DNA of 8,314 nt from JAVKLU01 sp031538895 (GTDB lineage Bacteria; Pseudomonadota; Gammaproteobacteria; Burkholderiales; Burkholderiaceae): positions 1 through 8,314 of the forward strand of contig JAVKLU010000079.1 of NCBI GenBank assembly GCA_031538895.1, in the 5' to 3' direction. Below the pieces are notes generated by a model. That model did no database searches and had not been told where the DNA came from. It saw nothing but the letters and a program-made list of their open reading frames with translations. The translations under genes were made by a program, and so were the position numbers. This document shows positions 1 through 5,167 of this stretch, one piece after another. Position 1 is the stretch's first letter, and each line of letters starts with the position of its first letter.

Positions 1-366
1 CACGCTTATTTTGCCCGCTAAAAAATCCCTCGCACTACTGGTCTCATTAGCAAAAGTCGGCTTCAGTGCATCAGTCACCCTGATCGATTTAACCACCACA
101 GCCGCATGAGCCGTTGCCGATACCGCAAAACCTAAGGAGGCACTAAGCACAAAACCTAAGGATGCAATAAGGGACGCAATAAGCAAAAATTTACTCAACA
201 AAACGCCATTTAACACACCTTTAAACAACAATTTCAAAGCTCTGAACGCACCTAAGCGTCCCCGCGCCTTAGCAATTGGGGAATAAAACGCTGAAGAACT
301 CAACGCTGAAGAGCTAAAGGTTGAGGAACTATCCGTTGAGGAACAGAGCTGTTGTGCTTGTTTCAT
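1..366 (-). CDS. Unidentified exported protein, N-terminal part (cut by window edge)
   Basis: An open frame of 122 codons runs off the left edge with no stop. The start is ATG at 366, with AAGG at 374-377 lying 7 nt upstream as ribosome binding site. Residues 7-27 are Ser-rich with a five-residue periodicity. Residues 34-59 are basic. Residues 60-83 form a long hydrophobic segment, followed by ATAHA|AV, a good signal peptidase I site after residue 88. The mature part begins AVVVKSIRV. The protein is therefore probably exported through Sec with an unusually long n-region. A shorter product from GTG at 214-216 (residue 51) would look like an ordinary signal peptide but has a poorer ribosome site. 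Too little mature sequence is visible to name a family. An AMIN/amidase or POTRA-type protein was considered and not supported. The frame is convincing; the function is unknown. Confidence 0.7.
   Translation of the reverse strand, partial: MKQAQQLCSSTDSSSTFSSSALSSSAFYSPIAKARGRLGAFRALKLLFKGVLNGVLLSKFLLIASLIASLGFVLSASLGFAVSATAHAAVVVKSIRVTDALKPTFANETSSARDFLAGKISV
127..184 (-). repeat. In-frame duplications building the signal-peptide hydrophobic core
   Basis: Two 24-bp units (127-150 and 151-174) share about 19 of 24 positions. A nested 12-bp pair (161-172 and 173-184) matches at 10 of 12. Both lengths are multiples of three. In the protein they give LIAS-LIAS and then SLGF-VLSA-SLGF within the hydrophobic segment, residues 62-80 of the partial exported protein. 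This looks like slippage-type expansion of a signal peptide core. Confidence 0.65.
287..346 (-). repeat. 4 x 15-bp degenerate tandem repeat encoding Ser-rich pentapeptides
   Basis: Four consecutive 15-bp units start at 287, 302, 317 and 332. Each carries a GTTGAGGAAC or GCTGAAGAAC-like core on the plus strand. Read on the coding (minus) strand they give pentapeptides of the form x-S-S-S/T-x near the N-terminus of the partial exported protein. The period is a multiple of three, so changes in copy number would keep the frame. Confidence 0.75.
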
Positions 367-440
367 ATAAAAACCTTGTAATAAAAAACTCAAGATAAAA
401 AATCATTTAAAAACAGCGTCAAATCGCCATTTTAAGAAAC

Positions 441-466
441 CATTCATCGACTCCATTTATCGACTC
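441..466. repeat. 13-bp direct tandem repeat in the leader of the left-edge gene
   Basis: CATTCATCGACTC (441-453) is followed immediately by CATTTATCGACTC (454-466), matching at 12 of 13 positions. It lies between the promoter candidate at 487-516 and the ATG at 366, so it would be in the 5' untranslated leader. It may be a protein-binding site or a chance duplication; nothing else identifies it. Confidence 0.5.
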
Positions 467-486
467 AATAAGCAACTCGGCAAAAG

Positions 487-516
487 ATAGTACCAAAGAA
501 GAGCCCATAAAACCAA
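487..516 (-). promoter_or_regulatory. Candidate sigma-70 promoter for the left-edge exported protein
   Basis: On the minus strand, TTGGTT (511-516) and TACTAT (487-492) are 18 bp apart. A TG at the extended -10 position strengthens the match. Transcription would begin near 480, giving a leader of about 115 nt. The rest of the 264-bp gap between this gene and pdxH (367-630) holds no open frame I would support and no convincing terminator for pdxH. Confidence 0.45.
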
Positions 517-630
517 CAATATCAATTGCTTAAATAACATAAGTGATGAATGATGTTTTATTACAACAACTTGATTAAGCCCCTAAACTACTGCAAATTA
601 ACGGGATCGTCGGCACTTCCTAGTGAGATT

Positions 631-1305
631 TCAAGGCTGAATTCGGTTAATGACCCAAGTGTTATTGATTTGACGATAGACCAAGCGATCATGCAAGCGT
701 GAACTACGACCTTGCCAAAACTCAAAATAATGTGGAATCAGGCGATACCCTCCCCAATGTTCGGGGCAGGGTAATTGGGTGGCGGCGGAATTTTGATCAG
801 AGCCAACTTGCTTCAGTTGTGCCGCAATCTGCTCAACCTTTTGCACCAAAACGTCTTTCGATGTGAGTAATTGGCTTTGCTGCGAAGCAATTGCGCTGAT
901 GCGACTGGCGAGGGGGCGTGATTCAAAATACGAGATGCTCTCCAATCGAGTGACTTTTTCAACATTTCCCTCGATGCGAACTTGACGCTCTAAGTCCCCC
1001 CAAAAAAACAGCAAGGCCGCTTTGTTGTTATGCGCCAGTTCTTTAGCTTTACGGCTTTCATAATTAGTGAACCACGTTAAACCGCCTTGACCGGTAATGT
1101 CGATGGCTTTGAGTAACACAATTCGCGCCGAGGTTTGTCCACTTTCATCAGCCGTTGCTAAAGTCATTGCATTGCTGTCTGCGCTATGTTCGTGCGCCTG
1201 CGCTAGCCACTCTTCCAGTTGAACGAGCGGATTGGCGGCAAGATGAGACTCATCCAATTCAAATTTCGAATAATCGCGACGTTGTTGATCTAAGGGGAAA
1301 TTCAT
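631..1305 (-). CDS. pdxH: Pyridoxine/pyridoxamine 5'-phosphate oxidase
   Basis: A cytosolic FMN enzyme that oxidises pyridoxine or pyridoxamine 5'-phosphate to pyridoxal 5'-phosphate with O2, the last step of PLP synthesis. The protein is 224 aa, close to the usual ~215-220. It has the family layout: N-terminal YSKFELDE (residues 12-19); the FMN phosphate region ARIVLLK (60-66) and FTNYESRKAKEL (79-90); QVRIEG (108-113); SRP (129-131); SQQS (141-144); the C-terminal signature with GYRLIP (186-191), FWQGR (196-200) and RLHDR (203-207), where Arg and His contact PLP; and the usual ending W-x-I-x-R-x-x-P. It begins at ATG with little Shine-Dalgarno complementarity upstream. It sits 95 bp after the anti-sigma stop and is probably its own unit or partly read-through. 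Full length, with no missing motif. Confidence 0.97.
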   Translation of the reverse strand: MNFPLDQQRRDYSKFELDESHLAANPLVQLEEWLAQAHEHSADSNAMTLATADESGQTSARIVLLKAIDITGQGGLTWFTNYESRKAKELAHNNKAALLFFWGDLERQVRIEGNVEKVTRLESISYFESRPLASRISAIASQQSQLLTSKDVLVQKVEQIAAQLKQVGSDQNSAATQLPCPEHWGGYRLIPHYFEFWQGRSSRLHDRLVYRQINNTWVINRIQP

Positions 1306-1325
1306 GATGCGAGGTATAAAGTGAG

Positions 1326-1340
1326 AAAGTTCTTAACTTT
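1326..1340. promoter_or_regulatory. Perfect 6-bp inverted repeat upstream of pdxH
   Basis: AAAGTT-CTT-AACTTT is a symmetrical site 21 bp before the pdxH ATG, in the 95-bp gap after the anti-sigma gene. It has the size of a dimeric repressor operator. A TATA-like hexamer (TTTATA on the minus strand, 1315-1320) lies between it and the start codon, but I cannot place a convincing -35. Chance is possible in AT-rich DNA. Confidence 0.3.
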
Positions 1341-1400
1341 ACCATCCTCAAAAATACTTATTCTTCGGGCACTGCGCTCATGCCAAGCCACCGATTTCAT

Positions 1401-2273
1401 TTAAGACCATAGGGCTGATTGCAATTTAGGCATAAATTGCCGTAATTCTTGTTCCGATTGCGTGCCGATTAACAAATACGAAATTCCTTGTTGCCGCCAT
1501 ACCAACATATGCTGACCAGCGTATTCCTTATGATGAATCGCTTGATCATCACGACTGCCGGACAAGGTCACGCACAAGGCAATCGGTGTGCCGACCTTGG
1601 GCATATAGGCAATTTGCACAATCGGTTTTTGCGCCAATGCTAAAAATTGGACACGCTTTAATTCCAGACCTTCGGACTGCAAATCCGGGACGCGTAAATG
1701 CATGCCATAACGCTTTTGTAGATCAACTAACAATTGATGCGTTTGAGGCGCGTCAAAATTTACAGCCTCTAAAGTTTCACGCTGATAAAGTCTTTGATAC
1801 AACGCCACGGCAGTCGTCCAAGAATTGGCATCATCCGCTTGACTGCTAAGCACCCAAGTGCTGACACCAGCGCCCATACCAAAGGATAGAACAATGCTCA
1901 AACCCAGCGCGCTCAGAATGCTCGCACGAATGCCTTTCAAGGAGAAAGCACGCCAGAGTGCGTTAGATTTCGCACCCAACTTCGCACCAAAAAATTGCGC
2001 CTGTGGTTTTTGTCGCGCGCTCGCGGCATCAGATATTGATCGCATACTTAAGCGAGCCCACAGATGCACTTGTTCCATTAAATGTGTCGGTACTGGCGGC
2101 AATGATTCGTACGCAAAAACTGCGGTATAAGGCAGCTCTCCGCAACGTAAATTTTTAACACGCAAAGCCAGTTCAGAATCATTTTGAATCGCGCGTTCAA
2201 GCTTTTGCGACATCGTTGGTGACAAACGCTGTTGAACGTAATCGAGTAAAACTTCGTCAGTAAATAAATTCAT
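1401..2273 (-). CDS. Membrane-anchored anti-sigma factor (COG5662-like), partner of the upstream ECF sigma factor
   Basis: A protein of 290 aa. Residues 1-80 are a cytoplasmic domain, starting LFTDEVLLDYVQQRLS and containing LERAIQNDSELALRV, a pattern common at the N-terminus of anti-sigma factors that hold the sigma factor. One transmembrane helix spans about 116-142. Residues ~145-290 would be a periplasmic sensor region with no recognised enzyme motif. The HxxxCxxC zinc motif of ZAS-type anti-sigma factors is absent (single Cys44 in the N-domain). The ATG overlaps the sigma stop in ATGA (2270-2273), indicating translational coupling and matched expression. The role is inferred from this arrangement, topology and general resemblance; the signal sensed is unknown. 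A FecR-type regulator is less likely, because no FecR-like periplasmic motif is seen. Confidence 0.8.
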   Translation of the reverse strand: MNLFTDEVLLDYVQQRLSPTMSQKLERAIQNDSELALRVKNLRCGELPYTAVFAYESLPPVPTHLMEQVHLWARLSMRSISDAASARQKPQAQFFGAKLGAKSNALWRAFSLKGIRASILSALGLSIVLSFGMGAGVSTWVLSSQADDANSWTTAVALYQRLYQRETLEAVNFDAPQTHQLLVDLQKRYGMHLRVPDLQSEGLELKRVQFLALAQKPIVQIAYMPKVGTPIALCVTLSGSRDDQAIHHKEYAGQHMLVWRQQGISYLLIGTQSEQELRQFMPKLQSALWS

Positions 2274-2857
2274 CGCTTTACCTGCCGCTTCAAAAAAGGA
2301 TTAAAAGGTAATACTGTGGAGTCGCCTGCCAGATTTTCCGCAGAAGTTGGCGGAGCAAATTGCGTACCGATCATTTGTCGTGCGCGGGAGAGTCGGCTCA
2401 TCACGGTACCGATGGGAATTTCTAAAATCTGCGCGCATTCTTCATAACTGCACTCTTCTACTGCAACGAGTTGAATCACGCTACGGTAAGGTTCACGAAG
2501 TTGATTCACCGCACTGCGCACTTGCTGATAAAAAAATATATCTTCAGGGCCCGCCGATTTATCCGGAAATGATTGCATCAACCCGTTGTCATCAATCGCA
2601 TCGGTTGAATGCCTGTATCGATCTGAAAAATCACTTAACCACAATCGATGTTCAATCGCAAACAACCACGACAGCAATCGATTTTGATCACGATATAAAT
2701 GTTTTTTTTCTAAGGCACGCAAACATGTTCGCTGCACCAAATCCTCGGCGTCGTGCGGATCGCGCGTCAAGCGCAATGCAAAACGCCACAAGCGTGGCAA
2801 GCATTCGGGTAAATTAAGTGCAACAACATCGCTCATAACACCTGACTCGTTTTGCAT
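2270..2857 (-). CDS. ECF-subfamily RNA polymerase sigma factor (sigma-70 family)
   Basis: A protein of 195 aa with the two-domain ECF layout. Sigma region 2 spans about residues 17-83, including the core-binding stretch DAEDLVQRT (36-44) and LSWLFAIEHR (62-71). A variable linker follows (~84-110). Sigma region 4 spans about 112-163, with the helix-turn-helix YEECAQILEIPIGTVMSRLSR. It directs RNA polymerase to a small set of promoters when released by the anti-sigma factor encoded immediately downstream (4-bp overlap). Residues 164-195 are a tail beyond region 4 ending LPFNPFLKRQVKR, longer than many ECF factors have. The start may be M1 (2857, no clear ribosome site) or M8 (ATG 2834-2836, with AGGTG just upstream); conservation of the domain does not decide. 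The target promoters cannot be read from this window. Confidence 0.93.
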   Translation of the reverse strand: MQNESGVMSDVVALNLPECLPRLWRFALRLTRDPHDAEDLVQRTCLRALEKKHLYRDQNRLLSWLFAIEHRLWLSDFSDRYRHSTDAIDDNGLMQSFPDKSAGPEDIFFYQQVRSAVNQLREPYRSVIQLVAVEECSYEECAQILEIPIGTVMSRLSRARQMIGTQFAPPTSAENLAGDSTVLPFNPFLKRQVKR

Positions 2858-2868
2858 TTTGGTTTCAT

Positions 2869-2934
2869 AAAAAATTTGCCAAGATCACGACATCGCACGA
2901 TCAACTATCACAAACCGTCGCAAACTTGGCAAAT
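2869..2934 (-). terminator. Inverted repeat with T-run after the DUF4399 gene (candidate terminator or leader structure)
   Basis: ATTTGCCAAG (2874-2883) and CTTGGCAAAT (2925-2934) are perfect 10-bp inverted arms. Read on the minus strand, the second arm runs straight into a T6 run (2869-2874), as in a rho-independent terminator, 10 bp after the DUF4399 stop. The loop is long (41 nt) but contains smaller pairings such as GCGAC with GTCGT. The T-run ends only 11 nt before the sigma-factor ATG, so the structure also occupies the whole sigma leader. It may terminate DUF4399 transcripts, attenuate sigma expression, or serve as paired operator half-sites. Confidence 0.5.
2904..2932 (-). promoter_or_regulatory. 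Candidate sigma-70 promoter of the sigma/anti-sigma operon
   Basis: On the minus strand, TTGCCA (2927-2932; 5 of 6 to TTGACA) is 17 bp from GATAGT (2904-2909; 4 of 6 to TATAAT), with TG in the extended -10 position. Transcription would start near 2897, about 40 nt before the ATG at 2857. The -35 lies inside one arm of the 10-bp inverted repeat and the other arm falls in the leader, so anything binding or folding there could affect initiation. No classical ECF autoregulatory promoter (GGAACTT/TCTGA type) was found. Confidence 0.45.
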
Positions 2935-2944
2935 CACTAAAGCC

Positions 2945-3352
2945 TTACTTGACGACGACTTGGATCGTGCTGCTCATAGGTTTACCATACGATTGATGCG
3001 CGCCATTACCAAACTGCATAGTCAACGCGTATTTACCTGGCGGCAAAGTCACCTCGGCTTCAGTTTGCGCTTTACCAAAATGCAAATGCTTTGCATCAAA
3101 AGGAATCGATTGACCCTCAGCAATACTTTCGCCATTGATCACTAAATGATGATGTCCTGTTTTAGGTTCTAAGCTACCCGCTGGAACAACGTTCATGCCT
3201 TCGATACCAAATTTCACTTTGAATGGGCTAGTTACCGTCGCGCCATTTTTAGGTTCAAGAAAAGACACACCATCTTTAGCGTAAGTACTTGCTGAAGAAA
3301 ATAAAGTGACGCCTGCTAAAACAACAAAATACGAATAGATTGATTTTTTCAT
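2945..3352 (-). CDS. Secreted DUF4399-domain protein
   Basis: A protein of 135 aa. It has a typical Sec signal peptide (MKKS, hydrophobic 8-20, cleavage likely after STYA at residue 25) and a single small domain of about 110 aa. Residues 29-34 (VSFLEP), 64-72 (KTGHHHLVI), 90-98 (LHFGKAQTE), 102-109 (TLPPGKYA) and FGNGAHQSYGKPMSS (114-128) match the DUF4399 pattern, a beta-rich periplasmic or surface domain of unknown function. The conserved His cluster (67-69), His89, His91 and His119 could bind a metal; that is inference only. It lies 87 bp upstream of, and co-directional with, the sigma/anti-sigma pair, and is divergent from the nitroreductase. The ATG is preceded by a purine-rich AAAGAAAA ribosome site. 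Family confident, function unknown. Confidence 0.88.
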   Translation of the reverse strand: MKKSIYSYFVVLAGVTLFSSASTYAKDGVSFLEPKNGATVTSPFKVKFGIEGMNVVPAGSLEPKTGHHHLVINGESIAEGQSIPFDAKHLHFGKAQTEAEVTLPPGKYALTMQFGNGAHQSYGKPMSSTIQVVVK

Positions 3353-3421
3353 TAAATTTTCTTTGATTAAGATACGGTTGATGAAAAACTATTTAGGTAA
3401 ATCACGCATTAATTCGCGTCA

Positions 3422-3451
3422 ATAACATTCACCTGCTCGATTAACGGCCAA
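3422..3451 (-). promoter_or_regulatory. Weak promoter candidate for the DUF4399 gene
   Basis: On the minus strand, TTGGCC (3446-3451) and TGTTAT (3422-3427) are separated by 18 bp, each matching 4 of 6 consensus positions. The start would be near 3415, leaving a leader of about 60 nt. The divergent 235-bp region (3353-3587) is very AT-rich, so chance matches are expected. Confidence 0.25.
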
Positions 3452-3516
3452 ACGCATCAATTTATTCCCTATTTTGCAATTATTTTTACGCACACACTTA
3501 CGTAAACATTTAGGTC

Positions 3517-3543
3517 TTAATTTCCCTTCATGTGATTTATCAT
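3517..3543 (+). promoter_or_regulatory. Weak promoter candidate for the nitroreductase
   Basis: TATCAT (3538-3543) matches the -10 consensus at 5 of 6. The best upstream partner, TTAATT (3517-3522), is poor and only 15 bp away. Transcription would start near 3550, about 38 nt before the ATG at 3588. A TGTGA-TTTATC-ATCA half-palindrome overlaps the -10 but is not a convincing CRP or FNR site. Confidence 0.25.
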
Positions 3544-3587
3544 CATTACGCAATTTTTAATTCTTATTTTTTTGACTTTAACTGACT

Positions 3588-4277
3588 ATGAACGCTCAAT
3601 CTATCGACCTTGCGATTACATCTCGCCGCTCCATTCGTGCTTTTCTGCCAACACCTTTGGATATTGATCTGATCAAAGAAATTCTACAAGTGGCACGGCG
3701 CGCACCTTCAGGCACCAACACGCAACCGTGGAAAGTTACTGTCATCATGGGCGCGACTAAACAATCTTTGAGTGACAAAATTCTGGCCATTAGCGCCGAT
3801 CCTGAAGCAGTCAAAAATTTAAAAGAAGAATACGAGTACTACCCGAATGAATGGAAAAGCCCCTACATTGACCGTCGTCGCAAAACAGGTTGGGATTTAT
3901 ATGGTTTGCTCGGAATTGAGCGCAAGGACAAAGAAAAAATGAAAGCGCAAGAAATTCGAAATTATTCGTTTTTCGACGCACCTGCAGGTTTGATTTTTAG
4001 TTTGGATAAAGCAATGGGACGTGCTTCTTTATTGGACTACGGCATGTTTTTACAAAATATCATGATCGCCGCACGTGCACGTGGACTTGATACCTGCGCC
4101 CAAGCAGCATTTTGTCCCTTTCACCACATTATTCGAAGCGAATTAGCAATCCCTGAATCAGACTACATTGTCTGCGGCATGGCCTTGGGTTACGCGGACC
4201 CCAGCAAAATCGAAAACACCTTGGTTACCGATCGTGAAGAGGTCGATACCTTTACCCGTTTTCTTGACAGTAAATAA
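3588..4277 (+). CDS. NAD(P)H-dependent FMN nitroreductase family protein (NfnB/PnbA-like)
   Basis: A protein of 229 aa, typical for single-domain FMN nitroreductases that act as homodimers in the cytosol and reduce nitroaromatics, quinones or related substrates with NAD(P)H. Visible signatures: the FMN phosphate-binding SRRSIRAF (12-19), APSGTNTQPW (39-48) near the flavin, FFDAPAGLIF (128-137), the dimer/flavin helix with GMFLQNIMIAARARGLDTC (152-170), and the C-terminal CGMALGYADP (196-205). The nearest group by eye is the nitrobenzoate reductase (NfnB/PnbA) type; the physiological substrate cannot be told. It is the only plus-strand gene here, divergent from the DUF4399 gene and ending 13 bp from the hemD stop. 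No strong ribosome site precedes the ATG; the upstream region is AT-rich. Confidence 0.9.
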   Translation: MNAQSIDLAITSRRSIRAFLPTPLDIDLIKEILQVARRAPSGTNTQPWKVTVIMGATKQSLSDKILAISADPEAVKNLKEEYEYYPNEWKSPYIDRRRKTGWDLYGLLGIERKDKEKMKAQEIRNYSFFDAPAGLIFSLDKAMGRASLLDYGMFLQNIMIAARARGLDTCAQAAFCPFHHIIRSELAIPESDYIVCGMALGYADPSKIENTLVTDREEVDTFTRFLDSK

Positions 4278-4288
4278 ACTGATTTTTT
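4268..4288 (+). terminator. Weak stem plus T-run at the nitroreductase/hemD convergent ends
   Basis: CAGT (4268-4271) pairs with ACTG (4278-4281), followed by T6 (4283-4288). The stem is only 4 bp and overlaps the nitroreductase stop codon, so it is a marginal intrinsic terminator. The two genes end tail to tail with 13 bp between their stops, and no better terminator is seen for either. Confidence 0.3.
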
Positions 4289-4290
4289 AA

Positions 4291-5130
4291 TTACTCCGCC
4301 AAATCAGACAACCAAACGCTCAAGTTATTCACTAACTGCGCTTGGCGCCAACCCAAAACGTAAGCGCTGTCCAAAATGCGCTGATGTGATACCAAAAGAC
4401 GTATATTTGATTCAATATCACTTACCGGCTTTGATGAATTTAGTACATATTGAGACACTAGGTGTTCATGCCACAAACGTAAAGTCTCGCTACTGCTAAA
4501 GTACCAATAGGATAGCGCTGGCGATGGCATATCACTAGACGTTTGATTTTGCACCACCCATTTTTGAGCGTCGCGCAACGCGGCCTGATTGAGTTCGCGG
4601 TAATACGCGCAACACAATTCGACCTTGACGCCCATTTTTTCTAAACTGGTTTGTAAAAAATTACGCCCTGTTTGCGCGCGAACAATCAAGACTCGCCTCA
4701 ATAAATGAGGAACCATCTTCGCCGCGTTTCTAATGTGTTCTATCAAATGTTCAGCGCTGTCGTTTTCGCGTGCAACAATCTGTGTTTTGACGGCTTGAGT
4801 ATTGACAAAACCATCACGCCAATTGTGATATGTACTCTCACCAGTGCAGGCGACCGCGACATTTATAGGCCATATCGATAAATGCGATGCCAAGGCTTTA
4901 ACCGCATTACTGCTAATCAAAACGACGAGGCTGTAATCAGAAAAACTCTGTACTTGACTATTTAATTGCGCGAGATCAGACTTCGATAACTTATCGCAAA
5001 TGGTTTGAATCGGACATGCCTGAATATCCCATTTTGTCCGTACATTTGGTGACAAGGTATCGATCAATACATTTTTTTGCGCATGAGAAAACGGTGTCGT
5101 TAAAAATAATTTGGTCACAATGATTCGCAC
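4291..5130 (-). CDS. hemD: Uroporphyrinogen-III synthase
   Basis: A cytosolic enzyme that cyclises hydroxymethylbilane with inversion of ring D to give uroporphyrinogen III, the precursor of haem, sirohaem and cobalamin. HemD is poorly conserved, so the call uses short signatures plus its place directly after hemC. These are MRIIVTK at the start, LVVLISSNAVKAL (68-80), DSAEHLIEHI (124-133), VLIVRAQTGRNFL (147-159), the AYYR region (175-178), YWYFSSSETLRLW (208-220) and SHQRILDSAYVLGW (248-261). At 279 aa it is slightly long (commonly ~250). The segment usually reading AVGxxTA is ACTGEST (94-100) here. The start is GTG at 5128-5130, giving the expected N-terminus; a TGA sits immediately before it. 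HemX/HemY, often downstream in proteobacteria, are absent, since the next gene is convergent. Confidence 0.9.
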   Translation of the reverse strand: MRIIVTKLFLTTPFSHAQKNVLIDTLSPNVRTKWDIQACPIQTICDKLSKSDLAQLNSQVQSFSDYSLVVLISSNAVKALASHLSIWPINVAVACTGESTYHNWRDGFVNTQAVKTQIVARENDSAEHLIEHIRNAAKMVPHLLRRVLIVRAQTGRNFLQTSLEKMGVKVELCCAYYRELNQAALRDAQKWVVQNQTSSDMPSPALSYWYFSSSETLRLWHEHLVSQYVLNSSKPVSDIESNIRLLVSHQRILDSAYVLGWRQAQLVNNLSVWLSDLAE

Positions 5131-5148
5131 TCACACACCGATACGCAT
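5131..5148 (-). other. Five-codon mini-ORF abutting the hemD start (MRIGV-stop)
   Basis: On the minus strand, ATG CGT ATC GGT GTG TGA is followed with no gap by the hemD GTG, in the same frame. The 18 bp resemble the first 18 bp of hemD (11 of 18 identical; MRIGV versus MRIIV). It could be a reinitiation leader coupling hemD to hemC (stop at 5168-5170), or a relic of a duplicated start cut off by TGA. Translation is not shown. Confidence 0.35.
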
Positions 5149-5167
5149 TTTGAGTTTTTCGTATTGA

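Noticed and set aside
598..633. Possible terminator after pdxH (CACT-AGGA-AGTG stem)
   Set aside because: Only 4 bp of stem and no T-run follows on the minus strand.
2702..2709. A8 run in the sigma-factor coding strand, possible slippage or phase variation
   Set aside because: It encodes Glu-Lys-Lys in a helix of region 2 and the frame continues normally. Without strain variation there is no sign that it is a contingency locus.
2347..2817. Plus-strand open frame of 156 codons inside the sigma-factor gene
   Set aside because: It is antisense to a clearly conserved ECF sigma factor. The protein has no recognisable motif and is best seen as a shadow frame.
3498..3505. TTACGTAA palindrome in the divergent DUF4399/nitroreductase region
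   Set aside because: Eight bases in very AT-rich DNA are expected by chance, and no second copy supports an operator.
3531..3545. CRP/FNR-like TGTGA-N6-ATCA site upstream of the nitroreductase
   Set aside because: The right half-site is incomplete for CRP and the spacing is wrong for FNR.
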